A stretch of DNA of 64,000 bases from Cellulophaga algicola DSM 14237 (GTDB taxonomy: Bacteria; Bacteroidota; Bacteroidia; Flavobacteriales; Flavobacteriaceae), in the NCBI RefSeq assembly GCF_000186265.1, contig NC_014934.1, positions 992,001 through 1,056,000 on the forward strand, given 5' to 3'. How positions within the stretch are numbered: the stretch's first letter is position 1; every line of letters starts with the position of its first letter. The translations under genes were made by a program, and so were the position numbers. The notes under the pieces are model-generated. The model ran no database searches. It saw nothing but the letters and a program-made list of their open reading frames with translations, and was not told where the DNA came from. Below are positions 37,302-45,934 of the stretch, in pieces.

Positions 37302-39542
37302 TTAAAGTTTAAATCTAAATCCCGCATAAAACATACGCCCCATTATCGGCGCATACACAATACTGGTATCAAAATTTGAGCCAAACGGATCTTCAGCTCC
37401 TAGCACTGGGTTATCTTGGGTATAATCTGTTAAATTTTCTCCACCCACATACACTTCAAAAGATTTTGAAAACACTCTAGTTATTTGCGCATTCATTAAG
37501 CTGTAAGCCGCTGCATAATCTCCTAATTGATTAGCTACCTCATTAGTTGACGTATTTGGCAGGCGCTGTTTCCCTAATGCATGCACCGTATAATCTGCAC
37601 GCCATTGCGTTCCATTTTCTTTCGCTACACTAGAATACCCTAAGTTAGCAAAATACCTATGTTGCGCTTGTAGTGGTTTTTGTAAATTACCACTTTCATA
37701 ATCGGTATTCACATCATAATATTTATAAGCAGTTCTAAGTTCTAAATTTGGCAAAATTCTATGACCTAATTCTACCTGAAAACTACTTGCACTACTCTTT
37801 CCATCAAGATTATAAAAAGAAATTTCCCGAGGATTCTCCCAATCTACCACAATTTGATTTTTAAAATCTGTTCTATAAAAATCAACACTGAAATTTCCCG
37901 GTCTATCTAAAAAAGTAAAACCTTGCAAAAAGCTTACGCCATAATTCCAAGCATCCTCAGGATCCAAACCATAAATTTCTCCCCCTGCATTTTTAATATT
38001 TATAGCTCTCGAAGAGCCAAAAAGCTGCTGATTTTCAGCAAAAATGTTGGCAGCCCTTTTTCCCCTACCAAATGATCCTTTTAAACTTGCTCTCTCCCAA
38101 GGGGTATAGCGAATATGAAATCTTGGTGTTACAAAAGTACCTAACCTATTATGTGTATCTACCCGTAACCCTGCGGTTAAATTTACCTTATTTAAATTAT
38201 CATAATTATATTCAAAAAACGCCCCAACAGAAGCATCAACCCTAGAGAAGTCATCGGTTAGCACCAATTCATCATATCCATCATAAGCAAAAGCCAATCC
38301 AGTCTTGAACTTATTTTGAGTATCGCCAATAATAGAATTAAGCATTAAATTAGAATAAATACTTTCATGGTTAATATCATACGTATTAAACCCAAAATAA
38401 GAATCTTGCTTATGAACACTATACGCCGTTTGCAAACTTATATTTTGAAAAGGTAAGTCCGGAAATACATAAGCCAACTTCATTGAGGCATCAAAACGAC
38501 GCGTATTCACCTCGCTACCCCACGCATTCGTTGTAAATTTATCTAGAGAAGGATTAAAATTAGTTTGCCCCAACTGTTTATTGTCACTTAAAAAACGAAT
38601 ATTTAAAAAACTTATCCACCCTTTTTCTGGATTTTGGTATTGCCAACGGTTCATCACATTAATTTGATCGGCCAATGGCGCATCTAGAAACCCGTCATTA
38701 TTATTATCTTCTTTTTGTGTTCGTTTGTTTCCATGAATATACAAGCCTGTACTCCACTTGTCCGTCAGTTTTCTATTAAAATGTGTATTCAATTCATAAC
38801 GCCCATTTTGGTTGGCATAGCCATTTACAAAAACTGCACTATCCGTAAGCGGTTTTACAAGCTCTGTATTAATTTGCCCAGAAATACTTTCATAACCGTT
38901 TACAACACTCCCCGCCCCTTTGGTTATTTGAATACTTTCTACCCAAGTTCCTGGCGTAAAGGTTAGCCCGTAGGCTTGCGATGCACCGCGCACCATTGGA
39001 ATATTCTCTTGGGTTATTAATAAATAAGGACTAGTAAGCCCTAACATTTGTATCTGCTTTGTCCCCGTTAAAGCATCAGAATAGTTGACATCTATTGCCG
39101 GATTTGTTTCAAAACTTTCCGATAAATTACAACATGCCGCCTTTAGCAACTCTGCACTATTAATAGTCACGACATTCTGCGAACTAAAATAGGCTTTCTG
39201 CACCGCATCGCGCTTTTGATTTACCACCACCTCATTAAGAGCGTTTGATGGATTCAATACATGTTTAATTATGCTTGGCTTATTTATAGTTAAGGTATCA
39301 GTTTCAAAACCCACATAACTAATGATTAACTTATGGTATTGCGCATCATAAGGAATTGAGAAATTCCCATCAAAATCGGTCACCACACCTATTTGAGAAT
39401 TCATCCAATAGATATTAGCACCTGGCAAGCCTAGAGTAGCGTTAGCATCGCCACCATCAACCACCATTCCTTCTACTTTATCTTGAGAAAAAGCGGTAAA
39501 AGGCAATAGCACTGCTATAAGTAGTTTTATATATTTATTCAT
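37302..39542 (-). CDS. TonB-dependent receptor, probable metal uptake
   Basis: A 746-residue outer membrane receptor. A signal peptide (1-19) precedes a carboxypeptidase-regulatory-like N-terminal domain (about 22-100). A plug domain begins near 105 (VVNQKRDAVQKAYFSSQN), and a beta-barrel ends in GRMFYAGFRFKL with a terminal aromatic-rich strand. The plug contains a vicinal cysteine pair in LKAACCNLSESFETNP (C137/C138), which is unusual for TonB receptors and fits metal binding. With an HMA protein and a HYC_CC_PP protein next to it, copper or a similar metal complex is the likely substrate (inference). Confidence 0.9.
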   Translation of the reverse strand: MNKYIKLLIAVLLPFTAFSQDKVEGMVVDGGDANATLGLPGANIYWMNSQIGVVTDFDGNFSIPYDAQYHKLIISYVGFETDTLTINKPSIIKHVLNPSNALNEVVVNQKRDAVQKAYFSSQNVVTINSAELLKAACCNLSESFETNPAIDVNYSDALTGTKQIQMLGLTSPYLLITQENIPMVRGASQAYGLTFTPGTWVESIQITKGAGSVVNGYESISGQINTELVKPLTDSAVFVNGYANQNGRYELNTHFNRKLTDKWSTGLYIHGNKRTQKEDNNNDGFLDAPLADQINVMNRWQYQNPEKGWISFLNIRFLSDNKQLGQTNFNPSLDKFTTNAWGSEVNTRRFDASMKLAYVFPDLPFQNISLQTAYSVHKQDSYFGFNTYDINHESIYSNLMLNSIIGDTQNKFKTGLAFAYDGYDELVLTDDFSRVDASVGAFFEYNYDNLNKVNLTAGLRVDTHNRLGTFVTPRFHIRYTPWERASLKGSFGRGKRAANIFAENQQLFGSSRAINIKNAGGEIYGLDPEDAWNYGVSFLQGFTFLDRPGNFSVDFYRTDFKNQIVVDWENPREISFYNLDGKSSASSFQVELGHRILPNLELRTAYKYYDVNTDYESGNLQKPLQAQHRYFANLGYSSVAKENGTQWRADYTVHALGKQRLPNTSTNEVANQLGDYAAAYSLMNAQITRVFSKSFEVYVGGENLTDYTQDNPVLGAEDPFGSNFDTSIVYAPIMGRMFYAGFRFKL

Positions 39543-39680
39543 TTGTAGTTTAAATTTGAAAAATTATTTGAGTAAACAGTATTCAGCGTCATATCCAAAA
39601 ACAGGAAAACACTAAATGACCTACAGAAAATCAAGTTTAACGCAAGATTAAATGATATGAAGTCAATTATAAATAAAATA

Positions 39681-40100
39681 TCAAATTAAATAAACCTCGT
39701 CTAGTACGTGTATATCTTTGACGATAATTGGCGGAGGATAGTGATCAAAAGAAGGTGACACTTTTAATCCATTGCCAAATAAATTAAAATAAGAATAGGC
39801 GTATGCGATGATAAAGAATTGCTGTGCTAAATCAAAATCATTATCATGAACTACTAAATCATCTTGTCCTTCTGTAATGATTGTTTCATCATCGCAACAA
39901 GAATTTGAATCTTGAAGATGCTCACTACTGTCATCAGATTGAAAAACCATATTCATACCACAATCTTGCGCAGCTGTAAATAAGGCAATATCCATAAGAT
40001 GTCCTAAACAATAATGCTTCTCTACCCTCCACGAAATCGTAGAAGCCAATAGCAAAATTGCCATAGTTACTGACAGTATAGTTACAAGCCATTTTTTCAT
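39681..40100 (-). CDS. HYC_CC_PP family protein
   Basis: A 139-residue protein with an N-terminal hydrophobic segment and the three landmarks that name the family: HYC (29-31, in VEKHYCLGH), CC (68-69, in NSCCDDE) and PP (122-124, in HYPPP). A further cysteine is C47. It resembles a small membrane-anchored or periplasmic metal-binding protein. It is the first gene of the group HYC_CC_PP > TonB receptor > HMA protein; the 138-base gap before the receptor leaves room for a second promoter. Confidence 0.88.
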   Translation of the reverse strand: MKKWLVTILSVTMAILLLASTISWRVEKHYCLGHLMDIALFTAAQDCGMNMVFQSDDSSEHLQDSNSCCDDETIITEGQDDLVVHDNDFDLAQQFFIIAYAYSYFNLFGNGLKVSPSFDHYPPPIIVKDIHVLDEVYLI

Positions 40101-40251
40101 TGCTGCAAAATTACAAAATAATAATACCTTCTTATCATATAAGACAATACATTAACTAATTTTTAATGCTAAATACCTAGTTTACAGTCAAAAAGGGTAG
40201 TTTATCTTATTTTATATAATTTAACGCCCTATTTAAAAACCAACACTTGTA

Positions 40252-41202
40252 ATGAAAAATCAAAAAGTCATCACTTTACTTAGTTTAATTATCTTATTCC
40301 AAGGTACTTTACATGCGCAAGGAATATTTGATTCCGCAAAAGAAAAAGTTACCAACGCTATAGGTAAAGTGAGTTATAAAAAATTGAGCAAAGATCCTGT
40401 GTCTACTAATTTTGAAGATACAAACACCACAGTAGACCTTGATGATAATTTTGGAGACGAAATTACTTTTTCTGCACTTTGTTTACAACCGAGAGATACT
40501 GATAATAACTACAAATTAACACCAGGGTATTATGAATTTGAAGGTATGAGCTTTTGTCTAAAAGCAGGTACCCATGGTCCTAGTGAAGGCGATGGATATT
40601 TATTCGCCCCTGTTTTAGGAAAAAAAGAAGCTATTGTTATTGCTATTCTCAAAAATTACGAAGCACACCCAGAGATTGCCCAACAAGAAGTACAATTACT
40701 ACTATGGGCGATAATAGCCAAAACTAAATTCTCAAAATTAAGTACTCCTTTAAAATTAACTGCTTCTAAATTATTAAACGCAGAACAACTATTAAGTCTC
40801 AATAAAGGCATCATAGGTTTTGTTCCAGAAAGTGCCGTACAGAAAGCAATTAGCCATGCACCTCCAACTATACAAACGGTTATTGAAATTGAAAATAAGA
40901 TGCGCGGTATGTTTGAATCAGGACTTAGCACGTACGAGGAATTTGAAGCTCTAGCTATTTTAGGAGGTGCAGCACCTGTAACAAATAGTGAAATAAAGCG
41001 TGGCAGATGGTCATTACACCCAGACGGATATTACATTCGATATTTCCCTTCCGGATACTCAAAAACACGCGTGCAAATTTACGTACCCGAAACTATTGAA
41101 TCTGTTATATATAATGGTTCTGATGACATTGCCGTTCCTGCAAACACTGGATCACAGCGACTTGCCCAGTGCAATATTCCTGTAAAAATATGCGACAACT
41201 AA
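40252..41202 (+). CDS. Secreted protein of unknown function, 316 aa
   Basis: A signal peptide (residues 1-22, ending LHAQ) is followed by a short polar region and a conserved-looking core: ALCLQPRDTDNNYKLTPGYY, then MSFCLKAGTHGPSEGDGYLF and a helical block QQEVQLLLWAIIAKTKFSKL. The Cys pair at about 77 and 102 could form a disulfide. The last 70 residues look like a beta domain (GRWSLHPDGYYIRYFPSGYS). I recall similar cores in other flavobacterial proteins but no named domain. It stands alone between divergent neighbours. Confidence 0.75.
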   Translation: MKNQKVITLLSLIILFQGTLHAQGIFDSAKEKVTNAIGKVSYKKLSKDPVSTNFEDTNTTVDLDDNFGDEITFSALCLQPRDTDNNYKLTPGYYEFEGMSFCLKAGTHGPSEGDGYLFAPVLGKKEAIVIAILKNYEAHPEIAQQEVQLLLWAIIAKTKFSKLSTPLKLTASKLLNAEQLLSLNKGIIGFVPESAVQKAISHAPPTIQTVIEIENKMRGMFESGLSTYEEFEALAILGGAAPVTNSEIKRGRWSLHPDGYYIRYFPSGYSKTRVQIYVPETIESVIYNGSDDIAVPANTGSQRLAQCNIPVKICDN

Positions 41203-41257
41203 AACGTATCGCCTATTTTTTAGTCGCTATCAAAATTAAATTTTAAGAACTAATCTA

Positions 41258-41265
41258 TATCTTTG
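41258..41265 (+). promoter_or_regulatory. -7 box of the GAF-domain gene
   Basis: TATCTTTG, an exact TAnnTTTG match, only 10 bases before the ATG at 41276, implying a nearly leaderless or very short 5' UTR. Confidence 0.5.
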
Positions 41266-41275
41266 CCGAAAAAAA

Positions 41276-41728
41276 ATGTTCAAGACATTAACTCCACAAA
41301 TAACAACGATTACCAATAGCGCCGAGCTTACAACTGATGCTAGGCTACAACAAATTTGCGAATTACTTAAAGAGAACATTCCTCATTATGACTGGGTAGG
41401 ATTCTATTTTAAAAACGGAGATAAAAACGAGTTAAAATTAGGGCCATACGCAGGGGCGCCTACAGACCATATCATTATTCCTTTTGGAAAAGGCATTTGC
41501 GGCCAAGTAGCTGTAAGCAATGAAAACTTTATAGTTCCAGACGTTAAAGCCCAAGATAATTATATTGCTTGTAGCATTACCGTAAAAGCAGAAATTGTAA
41601 TTCCTCTATTTGTAAATGGCGAAAACATTGGTCAAATAGATATTGATTCTAACACTCCTGATCCTTTCACAAAGGATGATGAGCACTTTTTAGAGTTCAT
41701 AAATGCTGAAGTTGCTAAAATTCTTTAA
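41276..41728 (+). CDS. GAF domain protein, free methionine-R-sulfoxide reductase-like
   Basis: A 150-residue single GAF domain close to fRMsr (YebR type): YDWVGFYF, PFGKGICGQVA and YIACSITVKAEIVIPL are the family blocks. Of the three redox cysteines known in the family, the two equivalents in GKGIC (C75) and IAC (C99) are present, but the one ten residues before GKGIC is a histidine (H65). It may therefore be recycled differently or may not be a reductase. It lies upstream of purH with its own -7 box. Confidence 0.82.
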   Translation: MFKTLTPQITTITNSAELTTDARLQQICELLKENIPHYDWVGFYFKNGDKNELKLGPYAGAPTDHIIIPFGKGICGQVAVSNENFIVPDVKAQDNYIACSITVKAEIVIPLFVNGENIGQIDIDSNTPDPFTKDDEHFLEFINAEVAKIL

Positions 41729-41780
41729 AATTTAATATTTTTTATTGCTAAAATCGAGGCTTTTTTAACTTCAAAAAAAT

Positions 41781-41788
41781 TACTTTTG
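41781..41788 (+). promoter_or_regulatory. -7 box of purH
   Basis: TACTTTTG matches TAnnTTTG exactly, 34 bases before the purH ATG. Confidence 0.5.
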
Positions 41789-41821
41789 CGTGCTTAAGAT
41801 ATTAATCATAAGCACATAAAA

Positions 41822-43354
41822 ATGAGCACCACCAAAAAAGCTACATCAGCATTAATTTCAGTATTTCACAAAGATGGCTTAGCGCCAATTGTTAAAAAAT
41901 TTCAAGAACTAGGTATTACCATATATTCTACTGGTGGTACAGAAAAATTTGTTCGTGATTTAGGCATAGATGTAGTCCCTGTTGAAGATGTAACTAGTTA
42001 CCCTTCTATTTTAGGTGGCCGTGTAAAAACATTACACCCAAAAGTATTTGGAGGTATCTTGAATCGTCAAGACAATGAAAATGACCAAAAACAATTGGCT
42101 GAATTTGAAATTCCGCAAATAGATATTGTTATTGTTGATTTATATCCTTTTGAAAAAACAGTAGCTAGTGGTGCATCAGAGCAAGATATTATAGAAAAAA
42201 TTGATATAGGTGGTATTTCTTTAATTCGTGCAGCTGCTAAAAATTTCAAGGATGTACTTTGTGTTTCTTCTATGGAAGATTATGCTGAAGTTTTAGCGTT
42301 GATTTCTGCAAATGAGGGTACAACAACACTTGAAGATCGTAAGCGTTTTGCAGGTAAATCTTTCAATGTTTCTTCTCATTATGACACAGCAATTTTTAAC
42401 TATTTTAATAAAGACGCGCAAGAAACTGTTTTAAAAATTAGCGAAACTAATGGTCAGGTTTTACGTTACGGCGAAAACCCACACCAAAAAGGCTTTTTCT
42501 TTGGAGATTTTGATGCAATGTTTAACAAACTTCATGGAAAAGAATTATCATACAACAATCTTCTAGATGTTGATGCTGCTGTGAATTTAATGGGAGAGTT
42601 TAAAAATGACGAACCTACATTTGCTATCTTAAAACACAATAATGCGTGTGGTTTAGCCTCAAGAAGCAGCTTACACCAAGCCTATGTAGATGCCTTAGCA
42701 GGAGATCCTGTCTCTGCATTTGGAGGAGTCTTGATTAGTAACAAAGAAATTGATAAGGCTACAGCCGAAGAAATTCATAAACTATTTTGCGAAGTTGTTA
42801 TTGCTCCTAGCTATGCTGCCGATGCTTTAGAAATTTTAAAAGGAAAGAAAAACAGAATTATTCTAATTCAAAACGAAATAGAATTGCCGCAAACTACAGT
42901 TCGCACCTGTTTAAATGGTGTTTTAGTTCAAGGTAAAGATCTTATTACAGATGCTGAGGCCGATTTAAAAACAGCTACCAAAACAGCCCCAACTGCACAA
43001 GAAGTTGAAGATTTAATATTTGCTTCAAAATTATGTAAGCATACAAAATCGAATACTATCGTTCTTGCTAAAAACAAACAATTATTTGCTAGCGGAACAG
43101 GACAAACATCAAGAGTTGATGCCCTTAACCAAGCGATACATAAAGCAAACACATTTAATTTTGATTTGAAAGGTGCCGTTATGGCGAGTGATGCATTTTT
43201 TCCTTTCCCTGATTGTGTTGAAATTGCGGGCAACAGCGGAATTTCAAGTGTAATTCAGCCTGGAGGGTCAATAAAAGACGAATTAAGCGTAGATTACTGT
43301 AATTCTAATGGAATTTCTATGGTAATGACCGGTACACGTCATTTTAAACATTAA
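41822..43354 (+). CDS. purH: Bifunctional AICAR formyltransferase / IMP cyclohydrolase
   Basis: A 510-residue enzyme of the last two steps of purine synthesis. An N-terminal MGS-like IMP cyclohydrolase domain (IYSTGGTEKFVRDLGI, VDLYPFEKTV) precedes the AICAR transformylase domain with SYNNLLDVDAAVNL, the catalytic Lys-His in LKHNNACGLA and QPGGSIKDELSVDYCN at the end. The length is typical. It lies upstream of mreB; an exact -7 box over the purH stop suggests mreB has its own promoter. Confidence 0.97.
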   Translation: MSTTKKATSALISVFHKDGLAPIVKKFQELGITIYSTGGTEKFVRDLGIDVVPVEDVTSYPSILGGRVKTLHPKVFGGILNRQDNENDQKQLAEFEIPQIDIVIVDLYPFEKTVASGASEQDIIEKIDIGGISLIRAAAKNFKDVLCVSSMEDYAEVLALISANEGTTTLEDRKRFAGKSFNVSSHYDTAIFNYFNKDAQETVLKISETNGQVLRYGENPHQKGFFFGDFDAMFNKLHGKELSYNNLLDVDAAVNLMGEFKNDEPTFAILKHNNACGLASRSSLHQAYVDALAGDPVSAFGGVLISNKEIDKATAEEIHKLFCEVVIAPSYAADALEILKGKKNRIILIQNEIELPQTTVRTCLNGVLVQGKDLITDAEADLKTATKTAPTAQEVEDLIFASKLCKHTKSNTIVLAKNKQLFASGTGQTSRVDALNQAIHKANTFNFDLKGAVMASDAFFPFPDCVEIAGNSGISSVIQPGGSIKDELSVDYCNSNGISMVMTGTRHFKH

Positions 43355-43359
43355 TTTTG
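43352..43359 (+). promoter_or_regulatory. Candidate -7 box of mreB
   Basis: TAATTTTG, an exact TAnnTTTG match overlapping the purH stop codon, 50 bases before the mreB ATG. A second, weaker TACTTTCG follows at 43361. Confidence 0.4.
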
Positions 43360-43409
43360 TTACTTTCGTCGATAAAACTTACTTTTAGTACACAACCAAA
43401 TAAATAGAA

Positions 43410-44438
43410 ATGGGATTTTTTGATTTCTTGACAGAGGAAATAGCTATTGACTTAGGTACTGCTAACACTCTTATAATACATAACGACAAAGTTGTCGTTG
43501 ATAGCCCTTCTATCGTAGCCAGAGATAGAATTAGTGGGAAAATAATTGCTGTTGGTAAAGAAGCCAACATGATGCAAGGAAAAACTCATGAAAATATAAA
43601 GACAATACGCCCTCTTAAAGATGGTGTAATTGCCGATTTTGATGCTTCTGAAAAGATGATAAATATGTTCATTAAGAACATTCCAGCTTTAAAGAAAAAA
43701 TGGTTCCCTCCTGCCTTGCGAATGGTTATTTGTATTCCTTCTGGTATTACCGAAGTAGAAATGCGTGCCGTAAAAGAATCTGCAGAACGTGTTAATGGTA
43801 AGGAAGTATATTTAATTCATGAACCTATGGCCGCTGCTATTGGTATTGGCTTAGATATTATGCAACCAAAAGGAAACATGATTGTAGATATAGGTGGTGG
43901 TACTACAGAAATAGCTGTAATTGCTTTGGGTGGTATTGTTTGTGATAAATCTGTAAAAATTGCAGGTGACGTTTTCACGAATGACATTATTTATTACATG
44001 CGTACACAACACAACCTTTATGTTGGAGAAAGTACCGCTGAAAATATTAAGATTACAATAGGTTCTGCTACTGAAGATTTACAAACACCTCCAGATGAAA
44101 TGTCTGTTCAAGGTAGAGATTTATTGACAGGGAAACCAAAACAAGTTCAAATTTCTTATAGAGAAATTGCTAAAGCGTTAGACAAATCTATCTTACGTGT
44201 AGAAGATGCCGTTATGGAAACCTTATCACAAACACCTCCAGAACTTGCTGCAGATATTTACAATACAGGTATTTACCTAGCAGGTGGTGGTTCTATGTTA
44301 AGAGGTTTAGACCGTAGGCTATCTCAAAAAACAGATTTACCCGTATATATAGCAGAAGATCCATTAAGAGCAGTTGTACGTGGAACAGGAATCGCATTAA
44401 AGAATCTTGAACGCTACAAAAGTATCTTGATTAAATAG
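43410..44438 (+). CDS. mreB: Rod shape-determining protein MreB
   Basis: A 342-residue bacterial actin. IAIDLGTANTLI is phosphate loop 1, GNMIVDIGGGTTEIAVIALG phosphate loop 2 and IYLAGGGSMLRGLD the adenosine motif. It polymerises under the inner membrane and positions the wall elongation complex. It is the first gene of the canonical run mreB-mreC-mreD-mrdA-rodA. No unusual features. Confidence 0.98.
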   Translation: MGFFDFLTEEIAIDLGTANTLIIHNDKVVVDSPSIVARDRISGKIIAVGKEANMMQGKTHENIKTIRPLKDGVIADFDASEKMINMFIKNIPALKKKWFPPALRMVICIPSGITEVEMRAVKESAERVNGKEVYLIHEPMAAAIGIGLDIMQPKGNMIVDIGGGTTEIAVIALGGIVCDKSVKIAGDVFTNDIIYYMRTQHNLYVGESTAENIKITIGSATEDLQTPPDEMSVQGRDLLTGKPKQVQISYREIAKALDKSILRVEDAVMETLSQTPPELAADIYNTGIYLAGGGSMLRGLDRRLSQKTDLPVYIAEDPLRAVVRGTGIALKNLERYKSILIK

Positions 44439-44526
44439 CGAATAGCTTAATCTTAGAGCACTTTTCTAATACTATATTACAAAAGTGCTTTAACGGTTTT
44501 GCCGCACTCAAAAATAATTAAAGTGA

Positions 44527-45360
44527 ATGCAACAGATTATCAATTTTATATTTCGGAATAAAAATCTGCTCCTTTATTTATTCCTATTATTTATTTCACT
44601 TGCCTTTACCATTCAATCGCATTCGTACCACCAATCAAAATTTTTTAATTCAGCAAATTGGTTAACAGGTGGCGTTTACAAAACTTCGAATGGAATTTCT
44701 TCTTATTTCTATTTAGAAAAAGAAAATCAGAAATTAGTGGATGAAAATATGCGCTTAAGACGTATTATCATCAACAAAGATTACAATGCTGAGGTACCTG
44801 TTAATAGTATTAAAATAGACAGTACTTTAATGGATTATACCATTATTTCTGCAAAAATTATCAAGAACAGCTATTCTAACCTAGACAATTACATCACATT
44901 AAATAAGGGCTCTAAAAACGGCATCCAACAAGATATGGGTGTTATCACCCCAAACGGAATACTTGGCATCGTAGAAAATACAAGCGGTAAATTTTCAAGA
45001 GTACAAAGCATTTTAAATAGAAAATCGAATTTAAATGCCAAGCTAAAAAATACTGAAAATTTTGGGTCCCTAATCTGGGATACCAAAGATTTTAATACCG
45101 TACAGCTTATTGATATTCCTAGACGTATTCCTATTAAAGTTGGTGACACGATATTAACTGGAGCTGCCTCTAGTATTTTTCCAGAAAACATACCTATAGG
45201 AACTATAAAAAGTTTTGGTTTAGATGTTTCAAAAAGTTCATATACCATAAATATTTCACTTTTTAATGATATGTCAAATCTTAAAAATGTGTATATAATT
45301 AACAACACCAATCGTGTTACTTTAGAAGAATTAGAATCAGCAACAACAAATGGCAAGTAA
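44527..45360 (+). CDS. mreC: Rod shape-determining protein MreC
   Basis: A 277-residue protein with one N-terminal membrane helix (LLLYLFLLFISLAFTI, about 14-29), a coiled coil (FYLEKENQKLVDENMRLRRI) and the periplasmic MreC double beta-barrel (NYITLNKGSKNGIQQDMGVI). It activates the PBP2-RodA synthase. It overlaps mreD by 11 bases. Normal length for Bacteroidota. Confidence 0.95.
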   Translation: MQQIINFIFRNKNLLLYLFLLFISLAFTIQSHSYHQSKFFNSANWLTGGVYKTSNGISSYFYLEKENQKLVDENMRLRRIIINKDYNAEVPVNSIKIDSTLMDYTIISAKIIKNSYSNLDNYITLNKGSKNGIQQDMGVITPNGILGIVENTSGKFSRVQSILNRKSNLNAKLKNTENFGSLIWDTKDFNTVQLIDIPRRIPIKVGDTILTGAASSIFPENIPIGTIKSFGLDVSKSSYTINISLFNDMSNLKNVYIINNTNRVTLEELESATTNGK

Positions 45361-45862
45361 ATATTACTTTATAAATATCGTTCGCTTTATTGCGCTTGTT
45401 TTAGCTCAAGTTCTAATTTTTAATAATATTAATTTTTGGGGCTTTATAAACCCCATGATTTATATCTTGTTTTTATATTGGTATCCAATAAAGCAAAATA
45501 GAGCCATATTTCTTATTATCTCATTTTTCTTAGGACTCACTATAGACGTTTTCTCAGACACCCTCGCAATTCATACCGCTGCGACATTAACCATAGCATA
45601 CCTAAGACCCACTATTATGCGTTTTTGTTTTGGAGTAAATTTTGAATTTCAAAGTTTCAGACTAACGTCTGCACCTCGAATTCAGCAAATAACTTATATA
45701 GCTTTGTTAATTGTGATACATCATACCGTTTTCTTTACCCTAGAAGTTTTTAATTTTGATAATTTTCTTCTAATTTTAAAGAAAATACTTGTTGTAAGTA
45801 TTGCCTCTTTATTTCTATGCATTTTAATAAGCTCTCTTTTCAGTGTTAAAAAAGAAAACTAG
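45350..45862 (+). CDS. mreD: Rod shape-determining protein MreD
   Basis: A 170-residue, very hydrophobic protein with five or six membrane helices. The identification rests on position between mreC and mrdA, the 11-base overlap with mreC, and MreD-like features such as FLGLTIDVFSDTLAIHTAA. It is an inner membrane part of the elongasome. Confidence 0.9.
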   Translation: MASKYYFINIVRFIALVLAQVLIFNNINFWGFINPMIYILFLYWYPIKQNRAIFLIISFFLGLTIDVFSDTLAIHTAATLTIAYLRPTIMRFCFGVNFEFQSFRLTSAPRIQQITYIALLIVIHHTVFFTLEVFNFDNFLLILKKILVVSIASLFLCILISSLFSVKKEN

Positions 45863-45934
45863 ACAGAAATTCTACCTAATTTTGAAGCAAATTTTAATTA
45901 CTGAAGACTCTAATTTGTTGATTTTCATCAAAAA

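Noticed and set aside
44889-45356. 155-codon minus-strand ORF opposite mreC
   Set aside because: It lies wholly opposite mreC, has no family resemblance, and its hydrophobic composition is that of an antisense frame of an AT-rich membrane protein gene.
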